Shown here: positions 50,860-60,620 of the stretch, in pieces
Position numbering within the stretch: position 1 is the first letter of the stretch
Layout of the letters: each line of letters starts with the position of its first letter
DNA from: Anaeromyxobacter diazotrophicus
Lineage (GTDB): Bacteria > Myxococcota > Myxococcia > Myxococcales > Anaeromyxobacteraceae
Assembly (NCBI RefSeq): GCF_013340205.1
Contig: NZ_BJTG01000005.1
Location: 388,067-452,066 of the forward strand
Direction of reading: 5' to 3'
DNA length: 64,000 nt
Notes under the pieces: model-generated
The model's input: only the letters and a program-made list of their open reading frames with translations
Databases searched by the model: none
Told to the model about the DNA's origin: nothing
Position numbers and translations under genes: made by a program

Positions 50860-51522
50860 ATGGAAGACGACCCGCGCCGCGCTCGCGCGGCCCGCCTGGC
50901 CCGCCTGCGCGGGCTCTACGCCATCGTCGGCGACGACGACCCGGCCGGCCGCGCCGCCGCGGCCGTGGCGGGCGGCGCGGCGGTGGTCCAGGTGAGGATG
51001 AAGCGCGCCCCGGCCGGCGAGGTGCTCGCGGCCACCCGCCGGATCGTGGCGCTCGCCGCCGGCCGCGCGCTGGTGCTCGTGAACGACCGCCCCGATCTGG
51101 CGCTCCTCTCCGGCGCCGACGGGGTGCACCTCGGCGAGGACGACCTGCCGGTGGCCGACGCGCGCCGGCTGCTCGGCGAGGCGCTCCTCGTCGGCCGCAC
51201 CGCGCGCACCGTCGACGACGCGCGCGCCGCCCTCGCCGCCGGCGCCGACCACGTCGGCTACGGGCCCGTCTTCCCCAGCCTGACGAAGCCGCTCGACGTG
51301 GCGCCGCGCGGCCTCGAGGCGCTCGCCGCCACCTGCGCGGCGGTGCCAGCCCCGGTGGTCGCCATCAGCGGCATCACGCTCGAGAACGTGGCGGCGGTGG
51401 CGCGCGCCGGCGCGGCCGCGGCGGCCGTGATCGGCGACCTCTTCGACCGCGGCGAGCCGCGCGCGCGGGCGGAGGCGCTGGCCGCGGCCTTCGCGCGTGG
51501 GGCGCGGGGGGCGGTCCGGTGA
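50860..51522 (+). CDS. thiE: Thiamine-phosphate synthase
   Basis: 220 residues, TIM barrel. VQVRMKRAP near residue 45, LVNDRPDLALLSGADGVHLGEDDLP at about 72-97, VGRTARTVDDARAALAAGADHVGYGPVF at about 110-137 and VAISGIT at about 167. It joins HMP-PP and thiazole phosphate to thiamine phosphate. The SLTKP after GPVFP corresponds to the usual T-x-TK phosphate loop. No TPP riboswitch is visible upstream. The stop overlaps the next GTG by 4 bases. Confidence 0.92.
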   Translation: MEDDPRRARAARLARLRGLYAIVGDDDPAGRAAAAVAGGAAVVQVRMKRAPAGEVLAATRRIVALAAGRALVLVNDRPDLALLSGADGVHLGEDDLPVADARRLLGEALLVGRTARTVDDARAALAAGADHVGYGPVFPSLTKPLDVAPRGLEALAATCAAVPAPVVAISGITLENVAAVARAGAAAAAVIGDLFDRGEPRARAEALAAAFARGARGAVR

Positions 51523-52229
51523 GGCGCCCCCGCATCGGCGTCACGCTCGACCTCGACGAGGCGCGCGGCGAGTACCGGCTCGGGCGCGCCTACGCCGACG
51601 CGGTGCTGCGGGCGGGCGGGCTGCCCGTGCCGCTCCCGTACGGCGAGGAGGCCGGCGGCGCCTACCTGGCCCTGTGCGAGGGGCTCGTCGTGACGGGCGG
51701 CGCCTTCGACATCCCCCCGGAGCGGTACGGCGAGGCGCGGCGGCCGGGCTGCGGGCCCGAGAAGCCGGAGCGGACCGCCTGCGAGTGGGCGCTGTGCGAG
51801 GCGGCGCTGGCCGGCCGCATCCCGCTCCTCGGCATCTGCGGGGGGATGCAGCTCCTCGACGTGGTGCGCGGCGGCGCGCTCCACCAGGACCTCGTGCAGG
51901 ACGCCGGGCTCGGCGGCCACGAGCAGCCGCCGCCGCGCGACGTGCCGCACCACCGCGTGGCGATCGCGCCCGGGACCCTGCTCGCCCGGCTGGCCGGCCC
52001 GGAGCCGCTGTCCGTGAACTCGAGCCACCACCAGGCGGTACGCACCCCCGGCGCCGGCGTGCTCGTCTCGGCGCGGGCGGACGACGGGGTGGTGGAGGCG
52101 ATCGAGCTGCCCGATCTGCCCTTCGCGCTGGGCGTGCAGTGGCACCCGGAGCGGCTCGCCGCCTCCGACCCGCGCCAGGCGGCGATCTTCCGCGGGCTGG
52201 TCCAGGCGGCCGAGGACCTCCGCCGGTGA
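51519..52229 (+). CDS. Class I glutamine amidotransferase-like hydrolase (peptidase C26, PuuD-like)
   Basis: 236 residues. Catalytic Cys in GICGGMQLLDVVRGG (about 110), His and Glu in GVQWHPER (about 207), plus the early GGAFDIPPERYGE typical of gamma-glutamyl-GABA hydrolase-like proteins. The family cleaves gamma-glutamyl bonds in putrescine breakdown and similar compounds. Here it is sandwiched between thiE and thiD with 4-base overlaps on both sides, so it is translated as part of a thiamine operon; a role in thiamine-related salvage is possible but unproven. Confidence 0.9.
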   Translation: MRRPRIGVTLDLDEARGEYRLGRAYADAVLRAGGLPVPLPYGEEAGGAYLALCEGLVVTGGAFDIPPERYGEARRPGCGPEKPERTACEWALCEAALAGRIPLLGICGGMQLLDVVRGGALHQDLVQDAGLGGHEQPPPRDVPHHRVAIAPGTLLARLAGPEPLSVNSSHHQAVRTPGAGVLVSARADDGVVEAIELPDLPFALGVQWHPERLAASDPRQAAIFRGLVQAAEDLRR

Positions 52230-52984
52230 GGCGCGGCGGCGCGGCCGCGCGCGTGCTGGTGCTGGCCGGCCTCGACCCGAGCGGCGGCGCCGGGCTCGCC
52301 GCCGACGTCGAGGCGCTGCTGGCGGTGGGGGCACGGGCGCTGCCGTGCGCGACCGCGCTCACCGTGCAGGGCGCGGGCGGGGCGTACGGGGCCGAGGCGG
52401 TGCCTGCGCCGCTGGTGCGGGCGCAGGTGGAGGGGCTCCTCGCCGGCCGCGGCGTGCCGGTGAAGGCGGTGAAGACCGGCATGCTCGCCACCGCCGAGAT
52501 CGCCGCCGCGGTGGCGGAGCTGCTCGCGACCGGCCGGCTCGCCCGCGCGCCCCTGGTGGTGGACCCGGTGCTGGCCGCCTCCTCCGGCCTGGCCCTCTTC
52601 GACGCGGGGGGTGCCTCGCCGGCGGAGGCGCTCGCGCCGCTCCTCCGGCGCGCGGCGGTGGTGACGCCGAACTGGCCGGAGCTGGAGGCGCTGTGCGGAG
52701 CCGCGCTCGACGGCGACGACGCGGCGGTGGAGGCGGCGCGCGGGCTCGGCGCGCGCGCGGTGCTGGTGAAGGGCGGCCACCGCCCGGGCCCGCCGGTCGA
52801 CCTGCTGGTGACGCAGCGTGCGGTGCTGCGCCTCGCCGGGCGCCGCCGCCCCGGCACCGCCCGCGGGACCGGCTGCCGCCTCGCCTCGGCGCTGGCGGGC
52901 CTGCTCGCGCAGGGCGCCTCGCTGCCGGAGGCGGCGCGCGGCGCGAAGCGGGTGGTGGAGCGGTACCTCGATCGGGTGCGGTAG
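52226..52984 (+). CDS. thiD: Hydroxymethylpyrimidine (phosphate) kinase
   Basis: 252 residues of the ribokinase-like fold. LAGLDPSGGAGLAADVEALL at the N-terminus, AVKTGML (about 85), VVDPVLAASSG (about 110), TPNWPELEALCG (about 147) and GTARGTGCRLASALAG (about 210) with the catalytic GTGC. It phosphorylates HMP and HMP-P for ThiE. The GTG start overlaps the preceding gene. Slightly shorter than the E. coli enzyme, as usual for single-domain ThiD. Confidence 0.93.
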   Translation: MRRGGAAARVLVLAGLDPSGGAGLAADVEALLAVGARALPCATALTVQGAGGAYGAEAVPAPLVRAQVEGLLAGRGVPVKAVKTGMLATAEIAAAVAELLATGRLARAPLVVDPVLAASSGLALFDAGGASPAEALAPLLRRAAVVTPNWPELEALCGAALDGDDAAVEAARGLGARAVLVKGGHRPGPPVDLLVTQRAVLRLAGRRRPGTARGTGCRLASALAGLLAQGASLPEAARGAKRVVERYLDRVR

Positions 52985-53022
52985 CCTGGCGCGGGGTCGG
53001 GGTCCCTCGTGACCCTGAGTCT

Positions 53023-53057
53023 GGGTGGCGCTGCGGCGAGGTGTAGCAGCGCCACCC
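53023..53057 (+). terminator. 12-bp perfect hairpin behind thiD
   Basis: GGGTGGCGCTGC (53023-53034) pairs exactly with GCAGCGCCACCC (53046-53057) around an 11-base loop, 39 bases after the thiD stop. No T-run follows, so it is terminator-like by position only; it could also be a leader element of the chemoreceptor gene at 53164. Confidence 0.45.
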
Positions 53058-53163
53058 CGGCGCTGGGTCATTCCGCGCCCTTGTCTATTCACCCACCGTG
53101 GCATGTCCCATGCTCGACCCGGCAGGGTTGCCGCCCGTCTTGTTCACGGTACGTGAGGCCCAC

Positions 53164-55227
53164 ATGTTCGCGCAGACCAGGATCTCCACCCGGATCGTGA
53201 GCGCGCTGGCGCTGGTCTTCGGCCTCGTGATCGCGCTCGCCGCGGTGAGCCAGGTGAACACCACTGCCCTGAGCGCCATCGTCGACAACTACGGCGGCCG
53301 CAAGCTGCCCGGGACGAGCGCCCTCTGGTCGATTCGCCAGGCCGAGACCGCCGTCCGGGCCAACCTGGCCCTCCTCGTGCTCCCAGGCGTGAGGGACGAG
53401 GTGCGCGCGGACGCCGAGAAGCGCGTCGCGACCGCCCTGGCGCGCATCGCGAAGGGCGAGCAGGACTACCAGGCGCTGCCGCACGGCGCCAAGACGTCGG
53501 CGCTCTGGCGCGAGTACCAGCCGCTCGCCGCCGCCTGGCGGCGCGACTGCGCCGCGGCGCGCGGCGTCGTCGAGCGCCAGCGGGCGGGAGGCGCGGCGCA
53601 GGCGGCGGACACCGCGGTGCTCCAGGCCTACGAGAAGCTCATCGCCTCCTCGGCGCCGCTCCAGGACGTGGTGAACGAGCTCATCGAGCAGACCGCCGTG
53701 GACGCGGCGGCGCTCCACGCGGAGTCCGAGCGGGCCGAGCGCGCCATCGCCCTCGCGCTGTGGGGCACCTCGGCGTTGATCGCGGCGCTCTTCGCGGCCA
53801 TCGCGGTGTGGCTCGTCCGGTCGATCGCTGGCGCCATCCGCCGGGTGCTGGCGGAGGCGCGGACGCTGGAGGAGGCGGTGCAGGCCGGCGCGCTCGACGT
53901 CCGGGGCGAGCCCGCCGCCGTCGGCCCCGAGTTCCGGCCGGTCGTGGTCGGGATCAACGGCATCCTGGACGCCTTCGCGAGGCCGCTGCGGCTCACCGCC
54001 GAGTACGTGGACCGGATCTCGAAGGGCGACCTCCCGCCTCCGATCGCCGAGCCTCAGCGGGGCGAGTTCGAGTTGATGAAGGAGAACCTCAACGCCTGCA
54101 TCGCCGCGGTGAAGGCGCTGGTGCAGGACGTGGACGGGCTCGCGCAGGGCGCCATCGCCGGGGAGCTGTCGAGGCGCGCCGACCCCGCGCGGCACCGCGG
54201 CGACTTCCGCAAGGTCGTGGAGGGCGTGAACGGCACGCTCGACGCGGTGACGAAGCCGCTCGACGAGGCCGCCGGGACGCTGCAGCGCCTGGCGCACCGC
54301 GACCTCGAGGCGCGCGTGACCGGCGCGTATCGCGGCGAGCACGCCCGGATCGCCGAGGCGCTGAACGCCACCGCCCAGGCGCTGCACGACGCGCTGGCGC
54401 AGGTGGCGGGGGCCGTGAGCCACGTCTCCTCGGCCTCCGCCCAGATCGCCTCCACGAGCGAGGCGCTGGCGAGCGGCGCCTCCGAGCAGGCGAGCTCGAT
54501 CGAGGAGTCCACCGCCGGCCTCGAGTCGATGTCGAGCACGATGAAGCAGGTCGCCGACGGCGCCCAGCAGGCGTCGGCGCTCGCGGCCACCGCGAAGGGC
54601 GCCGCCGGCGAAGGCACCGCCGCCATGGAGCAGATGGGTGGCGCGATGCTGAAGATCAAGGCGGCGGCCGAGGGCACCGCTCAGATCATCAAGGACATCA
54701 ACGAGATCGCCTTCCAGACCAACCTGCTCGCGCTCAACGCCGCGGTCGAGGCGGCGCGCGCGGGTGACGCCGGCCGCGGCTTCGCGGTGGTCGCCGAGGA
54801 GGTGCGCTCCCTGGCGCTCCGCTCCAAGCAGGCCGCGAGCAAGACGGACGAGCTCATCGGGCAGTCCGTGAAGGAGGCGGCGCACGGGGAGACCACGGCG
54901 CGCCAGGTCGGCGACAAGCTCGGCGAGATCCTCGCCACCGTCGAGCAGGTCACCGAGCTCACGGCCGCGCTGGCCGCCGCGCTCCAGGAGCAGACCGCGG
55001 GGGTCGATCAGATCAACCGGGCGATGGGCCAGATGAGCACCATCGTCCAGCAGAACGCCGCCAGCTCCGAGGAGTCGTCCTCGGCGGCGGCCGAGCTGTC
55101 CGGTCAGGCGGAGGAGCTCGCCGCGCTGGTGGCCACCTTCCGGCTGGAGGCGCCTGCGGCGATCCCCGCGGCGGGAGGCGCCGCCGCGGGCCGGCGCGCG
55201 CGCCCGGCGCCGGCGGCCCGCGCCTGA
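53164..55227 (+). CDS. Methyl-accepting chemotaxis protein with 4HB sensor and multiple HAMP domains
   Basis: About 687 residues from ATG 53164 ([20 protein letters not shown]), preferred to the GTG at 53098 because GTGAGG is 5-10 bases upstream. Transmembrane helices at about 10-32 and 195-220 enclose a four-helix-bundle ligand domain. Up to three consecutive HAMP-like units follow (about 220-415), then the signalling hairpin with canonical tip [22 protein letters not shown] and [14 protein letters not shown]. The C-terminal tail is Ala/Pro-rich and has no CheR-binding pentapeptide. Confidence 0.93.
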   Translation: MFAQTRISTRIVSALALVFGLVIALAAVSQVNTTALSAIVDNYGGRKLPGTSALWSIRQAETAVRANLALLVLPGVRDEVRADAEKRVATALARIAKGEQDYQALPHGAKTSALWREYQPLAAAWRRDCAAARGVVERQRAGGAAQAADTAVLQAYEKLIASSAPLQDVVNELIEQTAVDAAALHAESERAERAIALALWGTSALIAALFAAIAVWLVRSIAGAIRRVLAEARTLEEAVQAGALDVRGEPAAVGPEFRPVVVGINGILDAFARPLRLTAEYVDRISKGDLPPPIAEPQRGEFELMKENLNACIAAVKALVQDVDGLAQGAIAGELSRRADPARHRGDFRKVVEGVNGTLDAVTKPLDEAAGTLQRLAHRDLEARVTGAYRGEHARIAEALNATAQALHDALAQVAGAVSHVSSASAQIASTSEALASGASEQASSIEESTAGLESMSSTMKQVADGAQQASALAATAKGAAGEGTAAMEQMGGAMLKIKAAAEGTAQIIKDINEIAFQTNLLALNAAVEAARAGDAGRGFAVVAEEVRSLALRSKQAASKTDELIGQSVKEAAHGETTARQVGDKLGEILATVEQVTELTAALAAALQEQTAGVDQINRAMGQMSTIVQQNAASSEESSSAAAELSGQAEELAALVATFRLEAPAAIPAAGGAAAGRRARPAPAARA

Positions 55228-55249
55228 GCGCCGCGGGCCGCCGCGCGGT

Positions 55250-56653
55250 TCACCCGCCGCGCTGCTTCTCGGCGAAGTAGGTGTTCGTCTTGAAGAAGAC
55301 GAGCTCCACCACGCCGGTCGGGCCCTGGCGCTGCTTCGCGATGTGCAGCTCGATCTCCTGCACGTCGGCCTTGGCCGGCCCGGCGCCGTCCTGGTCCTTC
55401 TCGTCGCCGGGGCGGTGCAGGAACATGACCACGTCGGCGTCCTGCTCGATGGCGCCCGACTCGCGCAGGTCGGAGAGCATGGGCGGCTCGCCCTTGCGCT
55501 TCTCGACGCCGCGGTTGAGCTGGGAGAGCGCCAGGATGGGCACCTCCAGCTCCTTCGCCAGGCTCTTCAGCGAGCGGCTGATGATGGCGATCTCCTGCTC
55601 GCGCGACTGCGCGCCCGAGACGTTCATGAGCTGGAGGTAGTCGACGATGACGAGGTCGAGGCCGCCCTCGCGCTTGATCTTGCGGCACTTGGCGCGCAGC
55701 TCGACCGGCGAGAGGACGAAGTTGTCGTCGAGCCAGATGCGCGAGCCGCCGATGCGGTCGCCGTGCTGCATGATGCGGTCCCAGTCGCTCTGCTGCAGCA
55801 GGCCCTGCGTCATGCGCCAGAAGTCGAGCTTCGCCTCGGCGGCCAGGATGCGCATGGCGAGCTGCTCGGACGGCATCTCGAGCGAGAAGATGGCGACCCG
55901 CTTCTGCGCCTTGGTCGCGGCGTAGGTGCCGATGTTGAGCGCGAAGGCGGTCTTGCCGACCGAGGGGCGGGCGGCGAGCACGATGAGCGCGCCCTTCTGC
56001 AGCCCGAGCAGCTTCTGGTCGAGCGCCTGGATGCCGGTGGGGACGCCGGTGAGCGTGCTCTCGCCGGCGCGCACCCGCGCCTGGGTGGCGTCGATGGTCT
56101 CGATCGCCTTGACGAGCGGCTCCTGGATGAGCCGCAGGGTCTCGGTGGTGCCGCCCTGGGCGGCGGCGAAGATCTCCTGCTGCGAGGTCTCGAGGAACTC
56201 CTGGACGTTCGCGCCCGCCTCGTAGCCGCGCGCGAGCACCGCCTGCGCCACGAGCTGCACCCGGCGCACCCGCGCCAGCTCCGCCACGATGGCGGCGTAG
56301 TGCCGGACGTTGACGGCGGTGCCGAGCCCCTTCGCCAGCGCGAAGGGCAGGTCGCGCGGGACGGCCGCCCCGAGCAGCCCCTTCGCCTCGAGCCGCTGGT
56401 GCAGCAGCACCGGGTCGATGGCCTGCTTCTCCTGCGCGAGCTCGGCGCAGGTCTGGAAGGCGAGCTGGTGCGCCTGGAGGTAGAAGTCCTCGGGCTTCAG
56501 CCGGTCGGCGACGAGGTCGAAGGCGGTCTCCTCGATGAGGAGCGCCCCCAGCACCGCCTGCTCGGCCTCGAGGTTGTGAGGGAGATCGCGCGAGGGGCGG
56601 AGCTGCAACGCGGGCGCGGCGCCGCCGCGTCGCAGGGGCTCGGAGTCGTTCAT
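55250..56653 (-). CDS. dnaB: Replicative DNA helicase DnaB
   Basis: 467 residues from ATG 56653 (MNDSEPLRRGG). N-terminal DnaB domain begins RDLPHNLEAEQAVLGALL; the RecA-like domain has Walker A ARPSVGKTAFALN (about 231), MPSEQLAMRILAAEA, Walker B-like LVIVDYLQLMN and SRSLKSLAKELEVPILALSQLNRGVE. It unwinds DNA ahead of the replisome as a hexamer on the lagging strand. No intein is present. The frame is open upstream to 56821 but that extension is low complexity. Convergent with the chemoreceptor gene. Confidence 0.97.
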   Translation of the reverse strand: MNDSEPLRRGGAAPALQLRPSRDLPHNLEAEQAVLGALLIEETAFDLVADRLKPEDFYLQAHQLAFQTCAELAQEKQAIDPVLLHQRLEAKGLLGAAVPRDLPFALAKGLGTAVNVRHYAAIVAELARVRRVQLVAQAVLARGYEAGANVQEFLETSQQEIFAAAQGGTTETLRLIQEPLVKAIETIDATQARVRAGESTLTGVPTGIQALDQKLLGLQKGALIVLAARPSVGKTAFALNIGTYAATKAQKRVAIFSLEMPSEQLAMRILAAEAKLDFWRMTQGLLQQSDWDRIMQHGDRIGGSRIWLDDNFVLSPVELRAKCRKIKREGGLDLVIVDYLQLMNVSGAQSREQEIAIISRSLKSLAKELEVPILALSQLNRGVEKRKGEPPMLSDLRESGAIEQDADVVMFLHRPGDEKDQDGAGPAKADVQEIELHIAKQRQGPTGVVELVFFKTNTYFAEKQRGG

Positions 56654-56819
56654 CGGCGGGCGGATGGTACTCCCGAGGTCTGATGCCCGGCGGTGGACGG
56701 CGCTGTGGAGAACGTCGGAAAGGCTTGGGGAAGGCCGTGTGGGTGGGGCCCCGGGAATCCTTGTGGATCGGCTGTGAAGAATGTGAATGGATCGGCCAAG
56801 TCCCGGGAGGGAGGCCTCC

Positions 56820-59714
56820 ATGACGCGCTTCCGGCCGTGTCTGTTCCTCGCTGCCCTCGCCGCGGTCGCGCTGGGGTCGCTCGGGTGCCGTGGACAGGGC
56901 GAGAGCGCGGCGGGAGCGGGTCCGCATGCGGTCGGCGCGAGCGCGTTCGAGTCGCCGCCGCCCGGGAGCGCGCGGTTCGGCGGGACCGCGACGGCGGGAG
57001 CGCCCGGGCCCGCCGCCGCGCCCCAGGGCGGCGCGGCCGCCGCGCGCGCCGTGGAGGAGGCGGACGTCTACGCGCGGGCCGGGACGACGCTCTACGTCCT
57101 GAACGCGTTCCGCGGCCTGCAGGCGATCGACCTCGCGGACCCCGCCGCGCCGATCCTCCTCGCGCGGCTCCCGCTGCTGGGCACGCCGGTCGACCTCTAC
57201 CTGCGCGGGAGCGCGGCGCTGGTGGCGGTGAGCGACGTCCTCTCCTTCCGCGAGGCGGCCGGCGCGACGCAGCCCGAGCGCGGGTCGCGCCTGTTCGCGG
57301 TCGACGTCTCCGACCCGGCGCACCCCGCGGTCGCGACCGAGCTCCCCGTCGACGGCGAGCTCGTCCAGACGCGGCTCGTCGGCGACGTCCTCTACGTGGT
57401 CTCGCGGCAGTCGCCCTGGTACGGCTGGCCGGGGATCGCGACCGGCGTCGCCTCGGGCGGTTCGGGCGGCGCGGGCGCCGTCTCCGGCGCGGTCGCCGGG
57501 GCGGGGTGGGAGACCGTCACGGTGGCGAGCTTCGACGTGCGGGACCCCGCTCACCCGGCGGAGGTGGCGCACCTCCAGCTCCCCGCCGGCGGCTGGGACG
57601 CGCACGCGCACGTCACCGCCGAGCGCGTCACGCTGGCGTTCTCGGGGTGGTCGGCCGACGCGAGCGGCCCGGTCACGCGCTTCCGCGCCGTCGACATCTC
57701 CGATCCGGGCGGGGCCTTGGTGGCCGGCGTCGAGGTCACCTGCCCCGGCGCGGTGCGCGACCGCTGGTCGATGGACTTCGACGCCGCGACCGGGCTCTTC
57801 CGCGCCGTCGCGGCGACCGGCTGGAACGCCGGCGCCCTCCTGCAGATCTGGGCGAGCCCGACGCCGGAGGCCGCGACGCCGGTCTCCCAGCTCGCGATCG
57901 ACGTGGCCGAGTCGCTCACCGCGGCGCGCTTCGACGGCGCGCGGGTCTACCTCGTGACGGCGCGCATCACCGATCCGCTCTGGGTGGTGGACGCGACCGT
58001 CCCGGCCCAGCCCAGCGTCGCCGGCGCGCTCTCCATGCCGGGGCAGCTCGACTTCATCGAGCCGCGGGGCGATCGCCTGCTCGCCCTCGGCCACACGAGC
58101 GAGGCCGGGACGCCCTCGCAGCTTGCGGTCTCGCTCCTCGACGTGAGCGACCTCGCGGCGCCGCGGCTCCTCGACCGCGCCACCTTCGGCACGAGCTTCG
58201 GCTGGGTGCCGGTCTCCCCCGACGACCTGCGCAAGGCCTTCATCGTGCTCGACCCGCCCGCCACGGGGCCCGGGCTCGTCCTCGTCCCGGTGCAGGGCTG
58301 GGACGCGGCGAGCTTCCGCTACCAGGGCGGCACGCAGCTCCTCGACTGGACGCGCGACGCGCTCACGCTGCGCGGCTTCCTCCACCACCCCGGCGCGGTG
58401 AAGCGCTCGTTCCCGCTCGACCAGGTGGCGTCGTGCCTCGCCGCCCTCTCCGACGCCGCGCTGCAGACCGTGGACGCGACCGACCGCGCCGCGCCGCGCG
58501 AGCTGGCGCGCCTCGACCTGGCCCGCTCCGTGACGACGCTGGCCCTCCTCGGCGACCACGCCGTCGAGCTCTCGGGCGACTGGTACCGCGGCGACCTGGA
58601 GCTCGCCGTCACGCCAGCGCTCGATCCGGACGCCGCGGCGCCGCTCGCGCGCGTCGCGGTGACGGCGCCCCAGGCGAGCCTGTACCAGGACGGCGCCCTC
58701 GTCTGGCTGCTGGCGGTGGACTGGGCGAGCGGGAGGGCGTGGCTCGAGGGGCACGACCTCACCGATCCCGCCCAGCCGCGCGCGCGGGGGAGGATCGACC
58801 TGCCGGCGGACGCGCTCGGCGGCGGCGTCCCGGGCCTCGGGATGGGCCTCCCGACGCCGGTGGGGGCGGGGTTGACGCGGCCCTGGGGCTTCGCCGCCGA
58901 CGCGGCGCTGGTGGGCCACGCGCTCGTCGTGCACCGCTCCGGCTGGCCCTGCGCCGGGACGTGCCCGGCCGGCGCGGCGGGCCAGCTCCGCGTCTACGAC
59001 CTCTCCGATCCGGACCAGCCGCGCCTCGCCTCGACGGTCGACCTCGCCGACGGCTGGTCGTGGGGCCTGCGCGTCGTCGACCGGTTCGCGTGGCTGACGC
59101 GGTTCGCGTGGGACGGGATCGCCGCGCGCGGCCGCTACTTCCTCGACCGCGTCGACCTCGGTGATCCGGCGCGCCCGCTCCTGCTCGCGGGGGTGAACGT
59201 GCCGGGCGTGCTCTACGGCGCCTCGGAGGACGGCCGCCGCGTCTTCACGCTCGAGAGCTGGTGGACGGACGCGAGCACCCCGGTCACCTGGGCGCACGGC
59301 CTCACGCTCACGGACGGCGGCGCGCGGCTCGACGGGAGCGTCAAGCTCCAGGGAGACGCCTGGCAAGGGGAGGCGGCGGGCGGCGTCGGCTGGGTACCCG
59401 CCACGACCTGGGCGAGCGACGGCGCGACCGTGCGCCTGTACGCGCTGGACCTCGGCGCGATGGCCGTCGCGAGCGAGCAGCGGGTGCGCGGGGGAGGCGC
59501 CTGGCTCCGCCGCGCGGCGGCCGGGAAGCTCTTCCTCATGGCGAGCTGGGCCGACCCCGGACTGCTCGTGTACGACCTCTCCGACCCGCGCCAGCCCGCC
59601 TTCGAGCGCTTCTTCCGCACCGAGGCGTACCCGTGGGACGTGGTGGTGGGCGGCGGCTACGCCTACCTGCCCTCCGGGGCCTACGGCGTGCCGATGGTGA
59701 AGCTCGCGCCCTGA
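56820..59714 (+). CDS. Large beta-propeller (LVIVD-repeat) lipoprotein
   Basis: 964 residues from ATG 56820, with GGGAGGGAGG just upstream. Lipobox VALGSLGC gives a mature Cys at about 23, then an Ala/Gly/Pro linker. The body carries recurrent blade motifs of the form (V/Y/F)D(V/L/I)SDP..P (AIDLADPAAP, FAVDVSDPAHP, FDVRDPAHP, VYDLSDPDQP, VYDLSDPRQP), at least nine over the length, suggesting two propellers. It should face the periplasm or cell surface. Function unknown; similar proteins occur in Myxococcota. Divergent from dnaB, with 166 bases between. Confidence 0.85.
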   Translation: MTRFRPCLFLAALAAVALGSLGCRGQGESAAGAGPHAVGASAFESPPPGSARFGGTATAGAPGPAAAPQGGAAAARAVEEADVYARAGTTLYVLNAFRGLQAIDLADPAAPILLARLPLLGTPVDLYLRGSAALVAVSDVLSFREAAGATQPERGSRLFAVDVSDPAHPAVATELPVDGELVQTRLVGDVLYVVSRQSPWYGWPGIATGVASGGSGGAGAVSGAVAGAGWETVTVASFDVRDPAHPAEVAHLQLPAGGWDAHAHVTAERVTLAFSGWSADASGPVTRFRAVDISDPGGALVAGVEVTCPGAVRDRWSMDFDAATGLFRAVAATGWNAGALLQIWASPTPEAATPVSQLAIDVAESLTAARFDGARVYLVTARITDPLWVVDATVPAQPSVAGALSMPGQLDFIEPRGDRLLALGHTSEAGTPSQLAVSLLDVSDLAAPRLLDRATFGTSFGWVPVSPDDLRKAFIVLDPPATGPGLVLVPVQGWDAASFRYQGGTQLLDWTRDALTLRGFLHHPGAVKRSFPLDQVASCLAALSDAALQTVDATDRAAPRELARLDLARSVTTLALLGDHAVELSGDWYRGDLELAVTPALDPDAAAPLARVAVTAPQASLYQDGALVWLLAVDWASGRAWLEGHDLTDPAQPRARGRIDLPADALGGGVPGLGMGLPTPVGAGLTRPWGFAADAALVGHALVVHRSGWPCAGTCPAGAAGQLRVYDLSDPDQPRLASTVDLADGWSWGLRVVDRFAWLTRFAWDGIAARGRYFLDRVDLGDPARPLLLAGVNVPGVLYGASEDGRRVFTLESWWTDASTPVTWAHGLTLTDGGARLDGSVKLQGDAWQGEAAGGVGWVPATTWASDGATVRLYALDLGAMAVASEQRVRGGGAWLRRAAAGKLFLMASWADPGLLVYDLSDPRQPAFERFFRTEAYPWDVVVGGGYAYLPSGAYGVPMVKLAP

Positions 59715-59754
59715 CTTGGCGCCCGCGCGCAGGGGCTGATAGGAGTGGCGGCCC

Positions 59755-60576
59755 ATGCGCCTCCATCGCCTCGCCCTCGCCGCCGCGCTCGCCCTCTCGC
59801 TCACGGGGTGCGCGTTCCTGCAGCGCCTCGCCGGCGCCGGGTTCGAGGCGCCGCGGCTCACCTACCAGTCCTGGTCGGCCGACCAGCTCGACCTCGAGGG
59901 CGTCACCGTCGCGCTCCAGTACCGCCTCGACAACCCCAACGCCTTCGGGCTCGATCTGCGCCGCCTCGCCTACAAGCTGGAGGTGGAGGGGCGCCAGGTG
60001 GGGGAGGGGACCTTGCCCGCCGGCGTGCAGATCCCGGCGCGCGGCTCGACCGCGCTCGCGATCCCGGTGCGGCTGCGCTGGCGCGACGTCCCGAACTTCG
60101 TCGAGACGCTGCTCACGCGCGCCGAGGTCGGCTACCGGATCAGCGGGAGCGCCGGCGTCGGCTCGGCGCTCGGGACCATCGACCTGCCGTTCGACCACCA
60201 GGGCCGGGTGGCGGTGCCGCGCCCGCCCGCGATCGGCATCGAGGGGATCTCCGTCAAGGAGGCCTCGCTCGCCCACCTCGCGCTCGACGTGAAGGTCCGG
60301 ATCGAGAACGGGAACGCCTTCCCGCTGCCGGTGGGGGCGCTCACCTATGGGCTGCGCGTCGGCGAGCAGGACCTCCTCTCCGGCGGCGCCCACCCGCTCG
60401 CGGCGGTGCCGCCGCGCGGGCACGCGGTGGTGACGCTGCCGGTGCGGCTCTCGACCGTCGGCGCCGCGGAGGGCATCGCCGACCTCCTGCGCGGGGCCGC
60501 GCTCAGGCTGCAGGGGCTGGCCGGCTTCGGCGACCTGCAGGTGCCGGTGGACGCGCAGGGGTCCGTGCGGCGGTAG
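59755..60576 (+). CDS. LEA type 2 (LEA14-like, WHy domain) lipoprotein
   Basis: 273 residues. Signal with lipobox LSLTGC (Cys about 19). Two WHy-type beta-sandwich domains in tandem: about 30-150 (VTVALQYRLDNPNAFGLDLRR, with the NPN motif) and about 160-265 (LDVKVRIENGNAFPLPVG). Family members are implicated in desiccation or stress response and hydration of surfaces. ATG preceded by GGAGTGG. It follows the beta-propeller lipoprotein by 40 bases, so the two exported lipoproteins may be co-expressed. Confidence 0.9.
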   Translation: MRLHRLALAAALALSLTGCAFLQRLAGAGFEAPRLTYQSWSADQLDLEGVTVALQYRLDNPNAFGLDLRRLAYKLEVEGRQVGEGTLPAGVQIPARGSTALAIPVRLRWRDVPNFVETLLTRAEVGYRISGSAGVGSALGTIDLPFDHQGRVAVPRPPAIGIEGISVKEASLAHLALDVKVRIENGNAFPLPVGALTYGLRVGEQDLLSGGAHPLAAVPPRGHAVVTLPVRLSTVGAAEGIADLLRGAALRLQGLAGFGDLQVPVDAQGSVRR

Positions 60577-60620
60577 CCGGGTCGCCGGCCGCTCGCGCGC
60601 CGATGGTAAGGTGCGCGGCC

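Noticed and set aside
55104..59861. Very long reverse-strand open frame of more than 1500 codons overlapping dnaB and the propeller lipoprotein.
   Set aside because: Antisense shadow of high-GC genes; composition is Arg/Ala/His/Gly-rich without domain motifs, while the forward propeller gene and reverse dnaB show clear families.
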